This document shows, piece after piece, positions 1 through 9,143 of a stretch of DNA of 64,000 bases; position 1 is the first letter of the stretch, and each line of letters opens with the position of its first letter. Position numbers and translations under genes: made by a program. Source of the DNA: Roseivirga sp. UBA6052 (lineage in GTDB: Bacteria; Bacteroidota; Bacteroidia; Cytophagales; Cyclobacteriaceae); contig DIYO01000009.1 in NCBI GenBank assembly GCA_002427755.1, positions 437,296 to 501,295 of the forward strand. Reading direction: 5' to 3'. The notes under the pieces are model-generated. The model had not been told where the DNA came from and made no database searches. It saw only the letters and a program-made list of their open reading frames with translations.

Positions 1-1041
1 ATTCTTTACGTTAAGAGCACTGGCAAAAGGAATGAATGACATTACCCTAAGTAAGTTAGAACTCAATTCAACATATTCACCACCTATTACTCTAATTACA
101 TATGGCGCACTTGAAGAAAAGACTACCCCCAATACAAGTGTTATGATCAGACTCCACTTAAATCCATTGTTTAAATATTTATGATATGCCTTTTTATCAG
201 ATTCGTATAGTCTTGTGGCGTGCTGTAAAATTGATTGAATTATAAATGTTGGAACTAACCTTAAAAGAAATGCTACTCTTTGTGCTAAAGCATATTGACC
301 TAATTGAATATCTGTTATGAAATTACTTAATATCACAACGCCTCCGTGAATTGATATATGCCCAGCTATCGTAGATAAAAAGAAATGAAAATTCTCTTCT
401 AGGCGTGTGTAAAGGATTGATAAACTCGGAAGCCTGTACCTTATTTGCTCTGACTTATACAATAACCAAAGCATGATCCCATTAACCAGCAAAGCACAAC
501 CTCCAAAAAAGAAATTCACCCATTTGGCACTTTGTGGGTTATCTATAAATATTAAAATAGCCAAAAGATAGATTACTTTGGTAGCAAAATTAGCGTATGC
601 CACCCAGGATATTCTATCTAATCCTTGAAGCACAAACATAGGAAAGACTGCCTCATTCAATAAAATTATTGTAGAAAATAGCAGAATGGTATTCTGTTCA
701 TGGAACAAACCAAAAACCTTAACCAAAACTAGTATCAGTAGAAATAAAAGGCCTGCCATACCCAAACGGGTGGTCAAAATCTCGTTGATTAAATTCTGCT
801 TTTTAACCAAGTCATTGTGCAGTAAGGCTAACCGTTTTGGTCCATTTAAATGAAAACCATAATTCACTAAAATGGCAAATAACATTATGATTGAAAGAGA
901 CAGATTTACAATACCGAACTGATCTTCTCCCAAAGTTTGATATAGATGCGGGGTTGCGACAAGCGCCACCAACACATTAACGCCTTGGTTGAGGCTTAGA
1001 TTAATAAAATTCTTGGAATGAACTTGTTGGAGAAAGCGCAA
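1..1041 (-). CDS. Wzx-type polysaccharide flippase (3' end outside window)
   Basis: I translated this frame from the minus strand. It is open from a TTG at 1039-1041 to the window edge, 347 codons with no stop. The product is a hydrophobic multi-pass membrane protein of the Polysacc_synt/RfbX family, which flips undecaprenyl-linked repeat units across the inner membrane. The N-terminus has the family pattern of a short basic stretch, then NLSLNQGVNVLVALVATPHL as the first membrane segment, and a following segment with NLSLSIIMLFAILVNYGF. An in-frame TAG lies seven codons upstream of the TTG and no ATG lies between, so TTG is the only ordinary start. It follows the Wzz-like gene by 54 bases and is the last visible gene of the locus. 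The C-terminus is missing because of the window edge, not because the gene is broken. Confidence 0.82.
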   Translation of the reverse strand, partial: MRFLQQVHSKNFINLSLNQGVNVLVALVATPHLYQTLGEDQFGIVNLSLSIIMLFAILVNYGFHLNGPKRLALLHNDLVKKQNLINEILTTRLGMAGLLFLLILVLVKVFGLFHEQNTILLFSTIILLNEAVFPMFVLQGLDRISWVAYANFATKVIYLLAILIFIDNPQSAKWVNFFFGGCALLVNGIMLWLLYKSEQIRYRLPSLSILYTRLEENFHFFLSTIAGHISIHGGVVILSNFITDIQLGQYALAQRVAFLLRLVPTFIIQSILQHATRLYESDKKAYHKYLNNGFKWSLIITLVLGVVFSSSAPYVIRVIGGEYVELSSNLLRVMSFIPFASALNVKN

Positions 1042-1095
1042 TGAAGTCGGATTACATATCTATTTTACCTTGTCAGCAATGAATCGAAACCCAAT

Positions 1096-2169
1096 TCAAT
1101 TTTTCATAGCAATGCTGAACATGCGCTTTAAGGTAAAATAAAGAAGCATTAGAGCCAAACCGATTATTCCCCCCAAAACTAGCGTTTTAAAAAGAGACCA
1201 ACGGTTATGCTCAAGGGGATACCTAGGAGTATCTATTACCTGAATGAGAGGCGTATTATTTCTTAAAGTGATTTTTGCAACCTCGAGCTGTTTAACAATT
1301 TCTTGATACACTGCACTATTGGCTTGCATTTGAATCATTGCCTTTTGGTATGGCACTTGACTTGTCTTATATAAAGGGTTTGGGTTAGGAATACGCTCGT
1401 CAATCTCGGCTAAAAGCAGAAGCGACTTATCCAATTCTAACTTCACACTGTCTGCTTGCTTGGAGAGCATATTTACGCTTAATGCGGCTTTCTTAGACTT
1501 AGTCCGTAAATAAAATTCATTTACGTTTTTTACATGGATTTCATTAAATGCCCTTGCTAATTCTTCATCCTTGCTATAAAAACCTACTTCTAAAATAGAT
1601 GTCTTTCTATTAGGCTTTGCAACATGTAAGAACTCTTCTTGAATGAGCTCTGTATATTCCATTAGAACACTATCCTGAGCTCTAGAAAACTCGTTCCTAA
1701 TTGCGCTAAATTCTGAAAGATCGATTTGCTCTTTCACCAAATCTTTCTCTAATTTTTGGACCTCCGTAAATCTTTCTACTAACTGTTGATTCCCTGAATC
1801 GAAACTATAAGACTCCAAAAGAGTCTTTTCAATCATACTTTCCGACCGATATAACTCTTGAATATTGTCTATTTGAAATAGTGTGTTACCATCAGCAAGA
1901 GAACTCAAATTAATCCCTGCTACAGATGCTAGGGAGGAAATACCTCCAAGACTACTTGAGCTTTCTGTCTCTAAAACAAAACTAATTTTTGAAAAGTAAA
2001 CTTTAGGCTTTAGATAGTTGACTGCTAAAATCAAGATTAGAATAACTAAAGAGCCAACCCCAATCTGCAGCCACTTTGAAAAAAGGTATTTAACCCAATT
2101 AAGTAGCCAATTAATGAGCAAACCAAATGAGATTTTACCTTCGTCTATATATTGTTTTGGTTCAGACAC
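1096..2169 (-). CDS. Wzz-like polysaccharide co-polymerase (chain-length determinant), copy 2
   Basis: This 357-residue inner-membrane protein has the two-helix Wzz/PCP layout. A first membrane helix lies at about residues 36-53, a long coiled-coil periplasmic part follows, and a second helix lies near 328-350 just before the basic C-terminus. The proline-containing motif before the last helix (IDTPRYPLEHNRW) is typical of Wzz proteins. No cytoplasmic tyrosine-kinase domain follows, so it resembles the kinase-less Bacteroidota form. It should set chain length together with a Wzy polymerase and an outer-membrane SLBB protein. The start is GTG. A second Wzz-like gene lies at 30252-31394, and this copy probably partners the SLBB gene at 3963-6503. 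Confidence 0.82.
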   Translation of the reverse strand: MSEPKQYIDEGKISFGLLINWLLNWVKYLFSKWLQIGVGSLVILILILAVNYLKPKVYFSKISFVLETESSSSLGGISSLASVAGINLSSLADGNTLFQIDNIQELYRSESMIEKTLLESYSFDSGNQQLVERFTEVQKLEKDLVKEQIDLSEFSAIRNEFSRAQDSVLMEYTELIQEEFLHVAKPNRKTSILEVGFYSKDEELARAFNEIHVKNVNEFYLRTKSKKAALSVNMLSKQADSVKLELDKSLLLLAEIDERIPNPNPLYKTSQVPYQKAMIQMQANSAVYQEIVKQLEVAKITLRNNTPLIQVIDTPRYPLEHNRWSLFKTLVLGGIIGLALMLLYFTLKRMFSIAMKN

Positions 2170-2198
2170 AGAGATATTACTTGTATAAAGCTATAAAC

Positions 2199-2987
2199 TT
2201 ATTTGTAAACCGTTTTAGACGCTTTAAGATCAACCCTTTTTCTAATTAGGTCTAAGATCTCTTCATCTCCCTTTTGTTCTTTAGTAGGTGCATATAATGC
2301 TCTAGACCTTTCTGGGGCATCAGCGGATGGTTCGGCTAAATAATAAACGGCAATTGAATTTCTAGATCTACCAGTAGGGCAATCCACAGGTCTAGAAATA
2401 CCATGCCATGAGTTGCATGTAGTGTCAAATAATAGGGCGCGATTAAACTTTATTTCTACCTCTTTTACTAATTCAGCAGGTGTATTGTCATTCCTGTTGT
2501 GAGCCCACAATCCCAAACTTCCTCCCCATTCTGTTTTCCAACCTTCAGCTAGATAGATAATCAGGTTTAGTTTTCTCTGAAGGCCTAACTTAGGATGAAT
2601 GCTATAGTCTAAATGAGGATTTAGCTTACCTCCATTACCATGCATATGCCAACCGCCTCCATGAAGGCCATGGTCAGGATACAGCTGAATTCCGAGAAGT
2701 TCGCTAAAGGTTCCAACAACCTCTTCAGAGTTTAAGTATTGAAGAAATCGATAAGTGTTTGGAGGGTAAGAATTCCAATCGTTTAATGCCTTTTTAACTT
2801 CTAGAGGGTTATTATATTCAAACAGCTTGTCGTCACCCAAACCAGGAAAATCAGTTGCAAGATCCTTGGCCAACTGAGCTGGTAAAAATTCGTCCATGAC
2901 CAAATGAGGGAATGGTTCGCTACCTCTAAAGTCTTCTTTTAAGCTTAGAATTGAATCTAATTTCAGCATAGATTGTGATTTGTTCAT
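2199..2987 (-). CDS. 2-oxoglutarate/Fe(II)-dependent oxygenase, prolyl-4-hydroxylase-like
   Basis: This 262-residue protein carries the facial-triad residues of a 2OG-Fe(II) dioxygenase: His125 and Asp127 in NPHLDYSIHP, His195 in NSWHGISRP, and Arg209 in GRSRNSIAVYYL as the likely 2-oxoglutarate anchor. Enzymes of this fold hydroxylate peptides, lipids, sugars or small molecules; the substrate cannot be read from sequence. The gene overlaps the upstream glycosyltransferase stop by 4 bases (ATGA) and sits between glycan genes, so it was probably kept for the same pathway. A role in hydroxylating a sugar or acyl decoration is inference. There is no signal peptide, so it should act in the cytoplasm. 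Confidence 0.78.
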   Translation of the reverse strand: MNKSQSMLKLDSILSLKEDFRGSEPFPHLVMDEFLPAQLAKDLATDFPGLGDDKLFEYNNPLEVKKALNDWNSYPPNTYRFLQYLNSEEVVGTFSELLGIQLYPDHGLHGGGWHMHGNGGKLNPHLDYSIHPKLGLQRKLNLIIYLAEGWKTEWGGSLGLWAHNRNDNTPAELVKEVEIKFNRALLFDTTCNSWHGISRPVDCPTGRSRNSIAVYYLAEPSADAPERSRALYAPTKEQKGDEEILDLIRKRVDLKASKTVYK

Positions 2988-3943
2988 TTATACAATTGAA
3001 TGTAGTGTGTATGATTTAGCTTTTTAGGGTTCAAAGGCTTTACTATCCCATGATAATAGCCATGAACATAAGCCTTTAACTTTTTAAACCTTCTTTTATA
3101 AATGAAATATATAGTATGCCCAATGAAATTATAAGTTTGATAGATTATAGTAGGAAATATATTAACCACTCTAGTATGTCTTCTAATTAGAAACCAATTA
3201 TTTCTTGTAACCAAATAATGGAAGAATGGCTTAAGAACACCTTCCTTACTTTGTGTTTTGGATTTAGAAGCCATGCCCACTGCATGATAAATCTTGGCAT
3301 CTGCACAAAAAAATAGTCTATAGCCTTTACCCCTGATCTTCAAAGAATAATCTACATCATCAAAGCATCCATAGAAGTAAAGCTCACATGTATAACCAAT
3401 CTCTCTAATTAAAGAAGACCTAAACATAAAAGCACAACCTGTTATCCAATCAGACTCAAATGAAGACTCATAAGCACCATTATCAATTTGGTTTTCTCCA
3501 ATAGTAGACGGCTTTGTAATAACCGGATTGTACCTACCTCCAGCATTCCAAATGATACTTCGATCGAATTCATAGTAGATCTTTGGTTGAACGGCTCCTA
3601 TTGAATTATCTGACGTAATTTTATCAACTAGAATACTCAGAAAATCCTCCTCAACTTGAGTGTCATTATTCAATAATAGAATGTACTCGCAACCATTTTT
3701 TAGAGCTATATCAATTCCGGAATTGTTACCTCCTGTAAAACCTAAATTTTCATTATTTACTACAGGTATAATCCAGGGGTGTTCTGACACAAGTTTTTGA
3801 AGAGAATCATCGGACGAGTCATTGTCAACAAGGAAGACCTTGTAATTCGAGTAATTAATTGATTCAATTGACTTCAAACATAAATGAGTAAGATCAAATG
3901 AATTCCAATTAATTATGATAATTCCAACTTTAGGTAATTCCAT
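2984..3943 (-). CDS. Family 2 glycosyltransferase (rhamnosyltransferase-like)
   Basis: This 319-residue GT-A enzyme opens with GIIIINWNSFDLTHLCLKSI and continues with VDNDSSDDS, the nucleotide-sugar binding half of GT2 enzymes. The metal-binding DxD-type motif is NNDTQVEEDF at about residues 92-101. A GCAFMFR stretch and a FDDVDYSLK motif follow in the acceptor half, as in WbbL/RfbF-like transferases. It transfers one sugar onto the lipid-linked repeat unit at the cytoplasmic face; donor and linkage are not predictable. It is translationally coupled to the oxygenase gene that follows and is 19 bases from the SLBB gene before it. Confidence 0.88.
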   Translation of the reverse strand: MELPKVGIIIINWNSFDLTHLCLKSIESINYSNYKVFLVDNDSSDDSLQKLVSEHPWIIPVVNNENLGFTGGNNSGIDIALKNGCEYILLLNNDTQVEEDFLSILVDKITSDNSIGAVQPKIYYEFDRSIIWNAGGRYNPVITKPSTIGENQIDNGAYESSFESDWITGCAFMFRSSLIREIGYTCELYFYGCFDDVDYSLKIRGKGYRLFFCADAKIYHAVGMASKSKTQSKEGVLKPFFHYLVTRNNWFLIRRHTRVVNIFPTIIYQTYNFIGHTIYFIYKRRFKKLKAYVHGYYHGIVKPLNPKKLNHTHYIQLYK

Positions 3944-3962
3944 TGAAATGAGCAGGTAAAAA

Positions 3963-6503
3963 TTAATTACCTGTAATCTGATTGACGACTAAGACTAATG
4001 TGGCTAACCCACTTGTGATTGCCACAACATCCTGAATTCTTACAGGAATTTTGATCGGTTTGGATGGCACAATAATGTCTGTACCAGCCTTTACTTTTGG
4101 ATAAAATTTAAAGAATAGAAATTTTCTTGTTCTTGCAACGTCACCATTTGCATATACTACATATGTGCCTGATTTTTTGGCCCTTATATCAAACCCTCCT
4201 GCCATGTTAATGTAGTAACGAAGAGATTTAGACTGTTCGTGTCTTACTGTGGTTGGGTATAACAACTTTCCTCTTAACCTTACGGTCTCACTCCTCTTAG
4301 GTATAATTAGAACATCGTCACTCTCTAATAACAGATCAGATCTTGAGCCTGGTTGCTTAAGTACCTCCATCAGGTTAATACCAATAGGCTCAGATGTCCT
4401 TAATTGTGAACTCTCAAGCAAACTATTCTTTTCAAGAATATCTTTTAGTCGCTGTCTTTTTGTAAAGTTTGAAAGTGATTGATTCGATTCTGCAATTCTA
4501 GATAGTTTAGATAAATCTTCATCAATTCGTGACAGAAGAAGTAGTTCAGATTCTGATAAGATTTTCGTGGAGTCATTTAATCTCAACCTTAGATTACTGA
4601 GGTCGTTAATTTGTTTTTGAACATCAGAAAATTCATCAGCAAATTCTGTAGTTCTAAGCAGCGTAGCTCCTTCAATAAAGGCGAAAGAACTCACACCGCC
4701 TGCTCTCTCTACTAAATTTGATATTCTTTCATTCTCGTCTTGGATCACGTATTTACCAGGATATTTGACTTCTCCCTCAACTCTTACGGTTCTTTGAGTT
4801 CGGAAATTGGGATTTCGTCTTACGTAAACTTCATCAAATGGAAGAATTTTAGGTATCTCTGATTTACCAATTTCGTCTAAATTGTAAACCAAAATATCAG
4901 ATAGGTTATTCTCAGTATTATCATCACTAGATCTGCGCCTTGCAATTTCAATTCGCTGTACACTGCCAGAATTTCTATAGCCTCCGGCAAGTAGAATGAG
5001 ATCATTGAGATTCAAGTTTTCAAAGTATGGTATAGTGCCAGGGTTCTTAACTTCTCCATCAATGGTCACGTATTGTTCATCACTAAGTTCTTCCTTTGAA
5101 AGAATTGTAATCACATCTTCTGGTTGAATCTCAAAATCTTCATCACCATTAAGAATTGGGGTTAGGTCTACTGAAAGTAATTCTGAATTATAATTAGCTG
5201 TTGTTCTACTAATTAAAGCTGTAGATAAATATGCATCCGGGCGAAGAATTACCTTACTGATTAGCAATTCTTTAAGGCTACTATTCTGAGTTATTGCGTA
5301 CTGCCCAGCATTCAACACAGCACCTTCAACTATCACCCTGTTAGTGTATTGATCAAGTACCTTATCAACAATGATTGCATCTCCGGCTTTAAGACTGAAG
5401 ATCTCGAATTGATTCTCATTTACGTTTGCAATTACTTTACTATTCTCAATTACTCGATTTATCGAAAGGAGCTCAGTATTTGCATCAGGGGCAAAACCTC
5501 CTGCAAATGAGAGTAAATCTGCAATAGTTTCATTTTCTTTTAATTCGAAAATCCCAGGTGTTTTTACAGCACCAGCAAGTGAAACTCTCTCTGTAAATGG
5601 GCCCACAAGAATAATATCTCCATTTCGCAACCGGACATTACTTTTGGAATTGCCAGATATCAGAAAATCATAGATATCAACCTTTTGAATTAGTTTACTA
5701 TCCCTGAAGACTTTAATATCTCTGAGCGTACCGTTGTCGGATATTCCACCAGCTGCATAAAGTGCATTATAAACCGTAGTTAATGAACTGAGTGTGTAGG
5801 TTCCTGGTAGTTCAACTTGTCCTACCACGTTGATGCTAATCGACCTTAGATTACCTAAAGAAAAATCTACAAACGTAGACTGCGGTACTTCAAGAATGCC
5901 TTCATAAATAATAGATAATTTTTGCTTCAGTCTATCTTCTGCTTGATTGGGAGTTAACCCTAAGAGACTTACAGGACCAACGTTTTCAAGAATTATCTTG
6001 CCCTCATTGGACACTACTCCTTCATAATAACTCTCCGATTTTCCATAAATGTCAAGATAAATCTCATCTCCTGGTCCAATTTTGTAGTCCTTAGGAATTG
6101 AGATATTTACATTGGGTTCGAAGGTTAGAAAAGAATTACTTCTGAAAATATTCAGACCAAAAATATCTGTTTTCTTCTCTCGAACGATGCTTAATGAATC
6201 GCGGTAAGACTCCCTTAATCTGGATGAACTAATAGGAGAAGAGCTTCTTTCTAAGACTCTCTTAGCTTTTAACGAATTGATTCTCTGATTAAAAATCTCA
6301 AGTTCACTTGTATTAAGTCCTTGTGATTGGGCCAATTTCAGAAGCTGATTCTCTGAATACCCAGCTGATTTTGCCCTAGTAAGGAATAATTCCAATTGAG
6401 TATCTGAAAGACTTTTCAGATCTATCTGAGAAAAATCTGGGAGTGTTTGAGCTATTAGAACAACACTAGCAAGTAAGAAAAGTACTGGGATAAAATATTT
6501 CAA
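3963..6503 (-). CDS. Large SLBB-domain polysaccharide export protein (Wza-like), copy 2
   Basis: This is an 846-residue exported protein. A signal peptide lies at about residues 1-19, followed by a charged coiled-coil stretch. A Poly_export domain is centred on IGPGDEIYLDIYGKSE (about residues 139-225). Several SLBB repeats follow, recognisable by the recurring pattern V-x-G-x-V-x-x-P-G-x-Y/F. The end has a hydrophobic segment (last 24 residues). It is more than twice the length of Wza from Enterobacteria, which is usual for Bacteroidota. It should form the periplasmic and outer-membrane channel for polysaccharide. The start codon is TTG. A paralogue with the same architecture is at 31398-34010. 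Confidence 0.88.
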   Translation of the reverse strand: MKYFIPVLFLLASVVLIAQTLPDFSQIDLKSLSDTQLELFLTRAKSAGYSENQLLKLAQSQGLNTSELEIFNQRINSLKAKRVLERSSSPISSSRLRESYRDSLSIVREKKTDIFGLNIFRSNSFLTFEPNVNISIPKDYKIGPGDEIYLDIYGKSESYYEGVVSNEGKIILENVGPVSLLGLTPNQAEDRLKQKLSIIYEGILEVPQSTFVDFSLGNLRSISINVVGQVELPGTYTLSSLTTVYNALYAAGGISDNGTLRDIKVFRDSKLIQKVDIYDFLISGNSKSNVRLRNGDIILVGPFTERVSLAGAVKTPGIFELKENETIADLLSFAGGFAPDANTELLSINRVIENSKVIANVNENQFEIFSLKAGDAIIVDKVLDQYTNRVIVEGAVLNAGQYAITQNSSLKELLISKVILRPDAYLSTALISRTTANYNSELLSVDLTPILNGDEDFEIQPEDVITILSKEELSDEQYVTIDGEVKNPGTIPYFENLNLNDLILLAGGYRNSGSVQRIEIARRRSSDDNTENNLSDILVYNLDEIGKSEIPKILPFDEVYVRRNPNFRTQRTVRVEGEVKYPGKYVIQDENERISNLVERAGGVSSFAFIEGATLLRTTEFADEFSDVQKQINDLSNLRLRLNDSTKILSESELLLLSRIDEDLSKLSRIAESNQSLSNFTKRQRLKDILEKNSLLESSQLRTSEPIGINLMEVLKQPGSRSDLLLESDDVLIIPKRSETVRLRGKLLYPTTVRHEQSKSLRYYINMAGGFDIRAKKSGTYVVYANGDVARTRKFLFFKFYPKVKAGTDIIVPSKPIKIPVRIQDVVAITSGLATLVLVVNQITGN

Positions 6504-6546
6504 GAGATATAAATTAGATGTACCTCAATTTGACTATTGAATAATT

Positions 6547-7671
6547 CTAACCAACATTTTTGGTTAAGGAAATAATTTTTGAATCTTCCCTAATTGCCTT
6601 GTTTCTTTCTTTCAATTCTTCTTTTCTTTTGTCTATAGCAGATTTGAAAATCAATTCTAGAATTGTACCTAAAGTGAAAGCGGTAACTAGCATTGCAGGT
6701 AGAACTACAATATCTCCAAAATTCTTAAGAACAATAGCTAATAGTACAAATATGATATTGACTGTGACTAGAATACCTGTGGCTTGCGCATGATTACATC
6801 CAAGTCTCAAAAGAATATGATGAACATGGGTTCGATCAGGATGCATAGGTGACATACCTTTTGCCACACGTCTAACAAAAACCCGCAAAGTATCAGCCAA
6901 AGGTAGTATTAAAACAGCTACTGCTGTACCAATTGAGCCTCCAAAAACAAATTCATTATCTGCCAAATAGTAATTATAATCTATAAACTTTATGGCGATT
7001 ATGGATAAGAAAAAACCTATAAATAAAGATCCTGTGTCACCCATAAATATTTTCGAAGGAGCCCAATTGAAGTTCAAAAAAGCCACGAGTGCTCCTAACA
7101 AAGCAAATGAAAGCATTGCGAATGACTCCAAGCCAGTTAAATAGAACCAAATTCCGAAAAACATAGAAGCGATCAAGCCTACTGAGCCAGAAAGTCCATC
7201 GATACCATCAATTAGATTATAAGCGTTTGTAATAACTATAATTGTGAAAGCAGAAAAAATGTACCCTAATAGTGGAGATATCTCTTCAATACCAAATAAC
7301 CCGTACAATGATGTAAATCTTATTTCACAAACACCTACAATAATTAATGCTGAAGCAATTTGACCAAATAACTTTTGTAAGGCTTTTAGATTAATTAAGT
7401 CGTCCCTGAATCCAATTATGAACATAATTGTTACGGCACTCAAAACATATTTAATGTCAGCAAGAATCTCAAATGGTGCCCAAATTAATATTGATATTGC
7501 GAAACCTATATAAATTGGTAACCCGCCCATTGCAGGGGTCTTAGCAGTATGAATCTTTCTACCTCCTGGGTCGTCTAAAAAGTTTCTCTTCTTAAATAAT
7601 TTGATGAATACAGGAAACATCAGAAAAGTCAAAAGAAAAGATGTACCTCCTACCAAAAGCAGTGTATTCAT
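6547..7671 (-). CDS. WecA/TagO-like undecaprenyl-phosphate sugar-1-phosphate transferase
   Basis: This polytopic membrane enzyme of the MraY/WecA/TagO family loads the first sugar phosphate (usually GlcNAc-1-P or a related HexNAc-1-P) onto undecaprenyl phosphate. The signature motifs are present: DDPGGRKIHTAKTPAMGG near residue 35, the aspartate pair in GFRDDLIN, NLIDGIDGLSG near residue 155, and APSKIFMGDTGSLF near residue 207. A cytoplasmic MHPDRTHVHHILLRLG loop with the HxHH pattern follows. The frame can begin at a TTG two codons earlier (7677), but the ATG at 7669-7671 is preferred. It is the probable initiator of repeat-unit assembly and the only such enzyme in the window. Confidence 0.9.
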   Translation of the reverse strand: MNTLLLVGGTSFLLTFLMFPVFIKLFKKRNFLDDPGGRKIHTAKTPAMGGLPIYIGFAISILIWAPFEILADIKYVLSAVTIMFIIGFRDDLINLKALQKLFGQIASALIIVGVCEIRFTSLYGLFGIEEISPLLGYIFSAFTIIVITNAYNLIDGIDGLSGSVGLIASMFFGIWFYLTGLESFAMLSFALLGALVAFLNFNWAPSKIFMGDTGSLFIGFFLSIIAIKFIDYNYYLADNEFVFGGSIGTAVAVLILPLADTLRVFVRRVAKGMSPMHPDRTHVHHILLRLGCNHAQATGILVTVNIIFVLLAIVLKNFGDIVVLPAMLVTAFTLGTILELIFKSAIDKRKEELKERNKAIREDSKIISLTKNVG

Positions 7672-7745
7672 ATTCAAATATAGAATTATTTCTTTTCCAA
7701 ATTAGAGATGCTAGAAGGAGTCTATCTATTTTAGAAATCTTAGTG

Positions 7746-8567
7746 TCAGTCTAGATTCAATAACCTTTTAACGGTCTTTCTATTGATATTTCGCCTTTCA
7801 CTATCGAAAAACCATCCCCATTTATTAAAATACTTTATGATATTTTTGATATGTATCTTTAATAATTTAAATGATTTGTAAGAGCCCTTGCCATGTTCAT
7901 GAATCACCGTAACGTTCGGATAAAATAAAGTTTTATACTTGTTGTGAATTCTTCTAGTCAAGTCAATATCCTCACCATACATAAAAAAGCGTTCATCAAA
8001 GGCTCCTACATCTTTTAAAGCAGTTACTCTAAAAAACATAAAACAACCGCTCAGGAAAGGAATGTTCATTTGCTTATCATATCCGGTAAACTTCAACTGA
8101 AACAACTCTTGTTTTTTTTCAAAAAAAGATTTTGGCAAAAAACGCCTTATAATCAAGTCAAATGGTGTGGGTAAAAGCTTACATACAAATTGGATGGACC
8201 CATCAGAATTTAGAACTTTTGGCATTATCTGTCCAACTTCATTTTCATTGTCCATATAATGGACTAGATCTTTCAAAATCTCTTTTTCCAGCCTAATATC
8301 TGGATTAACAACTAAATGGTAATTATAGTCTCCAATAATCGACTGTTTTATTCCCAAATTGTGACCAGCTCCATAACCAGGGTTATTCGGTGTGGAAACA
8401 TAATGTATTTTTTCAGAATCAAATGACCTATAGTTAAAAATAGCATTTGGTGAATTATCTATGAGGTATATCTTGTCACAGATTGAGTCTACAAGAGTCT
8501 GAATTAACTCGCAGACCTCAGTTTGATCGTGATTATAGAGTACAATAGAGGCGGCTAGCTTTGGCAT
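7746..8567 (-). CDS. Family 2 glycosyltransferase
   Basis: This GT-A glycosyltransferase of about 273 residues begins with KLAASIVLYNHDQTEV, which matches the rhamnosyltransferase-like GT2 opening. VVNPDIRLEKEI supplies the DxD-type metal site and GAFDERFFMYGEDIDLTRRI the catalytic ED motif. No membrane span follows, so it works at the cytoplasmic face on a lipid-linked acceptor. A TTG three codons upstream (8574-8576) overlaps the preceding stop codon. The ATG at 8565-8567 leaves a 5-base gap and is the more likely start. The C-terminal tail is strongly basic, as is common in membrane-associated glycosyltransferases. Confidence 0.87.
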   Translation of the reverse strand: MPKLAASIVLYNHDQTEVCELIQTLVDSICDKIYLIDNSPNAIFNYRSFDSEKIHYVSTPNNPGYGAGHNLGIKQSIIGDYNYHLVVNPDIRLEKEILKDLVHYMDNENEVGQIMPKVLNSDGSIQFVCKLLPTPFDLIIRRFLPKSFFEKKQELFQLKFTGYDKQMNIPFLSGCFMFFRVTALKDVGAFDERFFMYGEDIDLTRRIHNKYKTLFYPNVTVIHEHGKGSYKSFKLLKIHIKNIIKYFNKWGWFFDSERRNINRKTVKRLLNLD

Positions 8568-8572
8568 ATGAA

Positions 8573-9139
8573 TCAAGGAACCTTCTTGAAAACACCATAA
8601 AGGCAGAAATTCTTCAAGTAATTTGTCAAAAAATTAAAAGGTAAAGGCATTTTTTTAACTACAACTTTTTTAAACCCATAAGTCTCAATAGTCTCAACTA
8701 ATCGAGCTTCATCGTAAAATTGTTTATGATCAGAATCCCATGAATAACCTTTCTTTCCTGGGACTCCAAATATTACTTGACCATTTGGCTTGCATACTCT
8801 ACTCACCTCAATCAAAAGAGGTACTGGATTATCAATATGCTCCAAAACATTATCTAAAATGATTGATTCAAAAGAATCATCTTCAAATCCTAGCACATCA
8901 GGCTCCATAGTTTGCACATTAAGTCCAAGAGACTGACAATAGGAAACATTCATTTCATTGATGTCTAATCCTATACTATCCTTTTTGTAATTAAGAAAAT
9001 CTCCAATTCCACACCCAATATCCAAAGTTTTACCAGGTAAATATTTATTGAGAGTAGGATACAGGTATTTCATTCTATATACTAATCCCAACTTGCTTCG
9101 GGTATTCAAATATTCAAAATATTCTTCTTTTGAAATCAT
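8573..9139 (-). CDS. Class I SAM-dependent methyltransferase
   Basis: This 188-residue protein of the Methyltransf_11 type has motif I TLDIGCGIGDFL near residue 38, a post-I acidic residue in SIGLDINEMN, and the motif IV region SIILDNVLEHIDNP. It should methylate a sugar or lipid intermediate, or act on an unknown small molecule. It lies 4 bases after one glycosyltransferase gene and immediately before another, so its substrate is most likely the same glycan. Which hydroxyl or amino group is methylated cannot be said. Confidence 0.83.
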   Translation of the reverse strand: MISKEEYFEYLNTRSKLGLVYRMKYLYPTLNKYLPGKTLDIGCGIGDFLNYKKDSIGLDINEMNVSYCQSLGLNVQTMEPDVLGFEDDSFESIILDNVLEHIDNPVPLLIEVSRVCKPNGQVIFGVPGKKGYSWDSDHKQFYDEARLVETIETYGFKKVVVKKMPLPFNFLTNYLKNFCLYGVFKKVP

Positions 9140-9143
9140 ACAT

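Noticed and set aside
7675..7682. Minus-strand TATATTTG just before the WecA/TagO-like gene, an exact -7 promoter match
   Set aside because: It abuts the ATG at 7671, so transcription would start inside the coding region. A chance match or a start further on would be needed; neither is supported.
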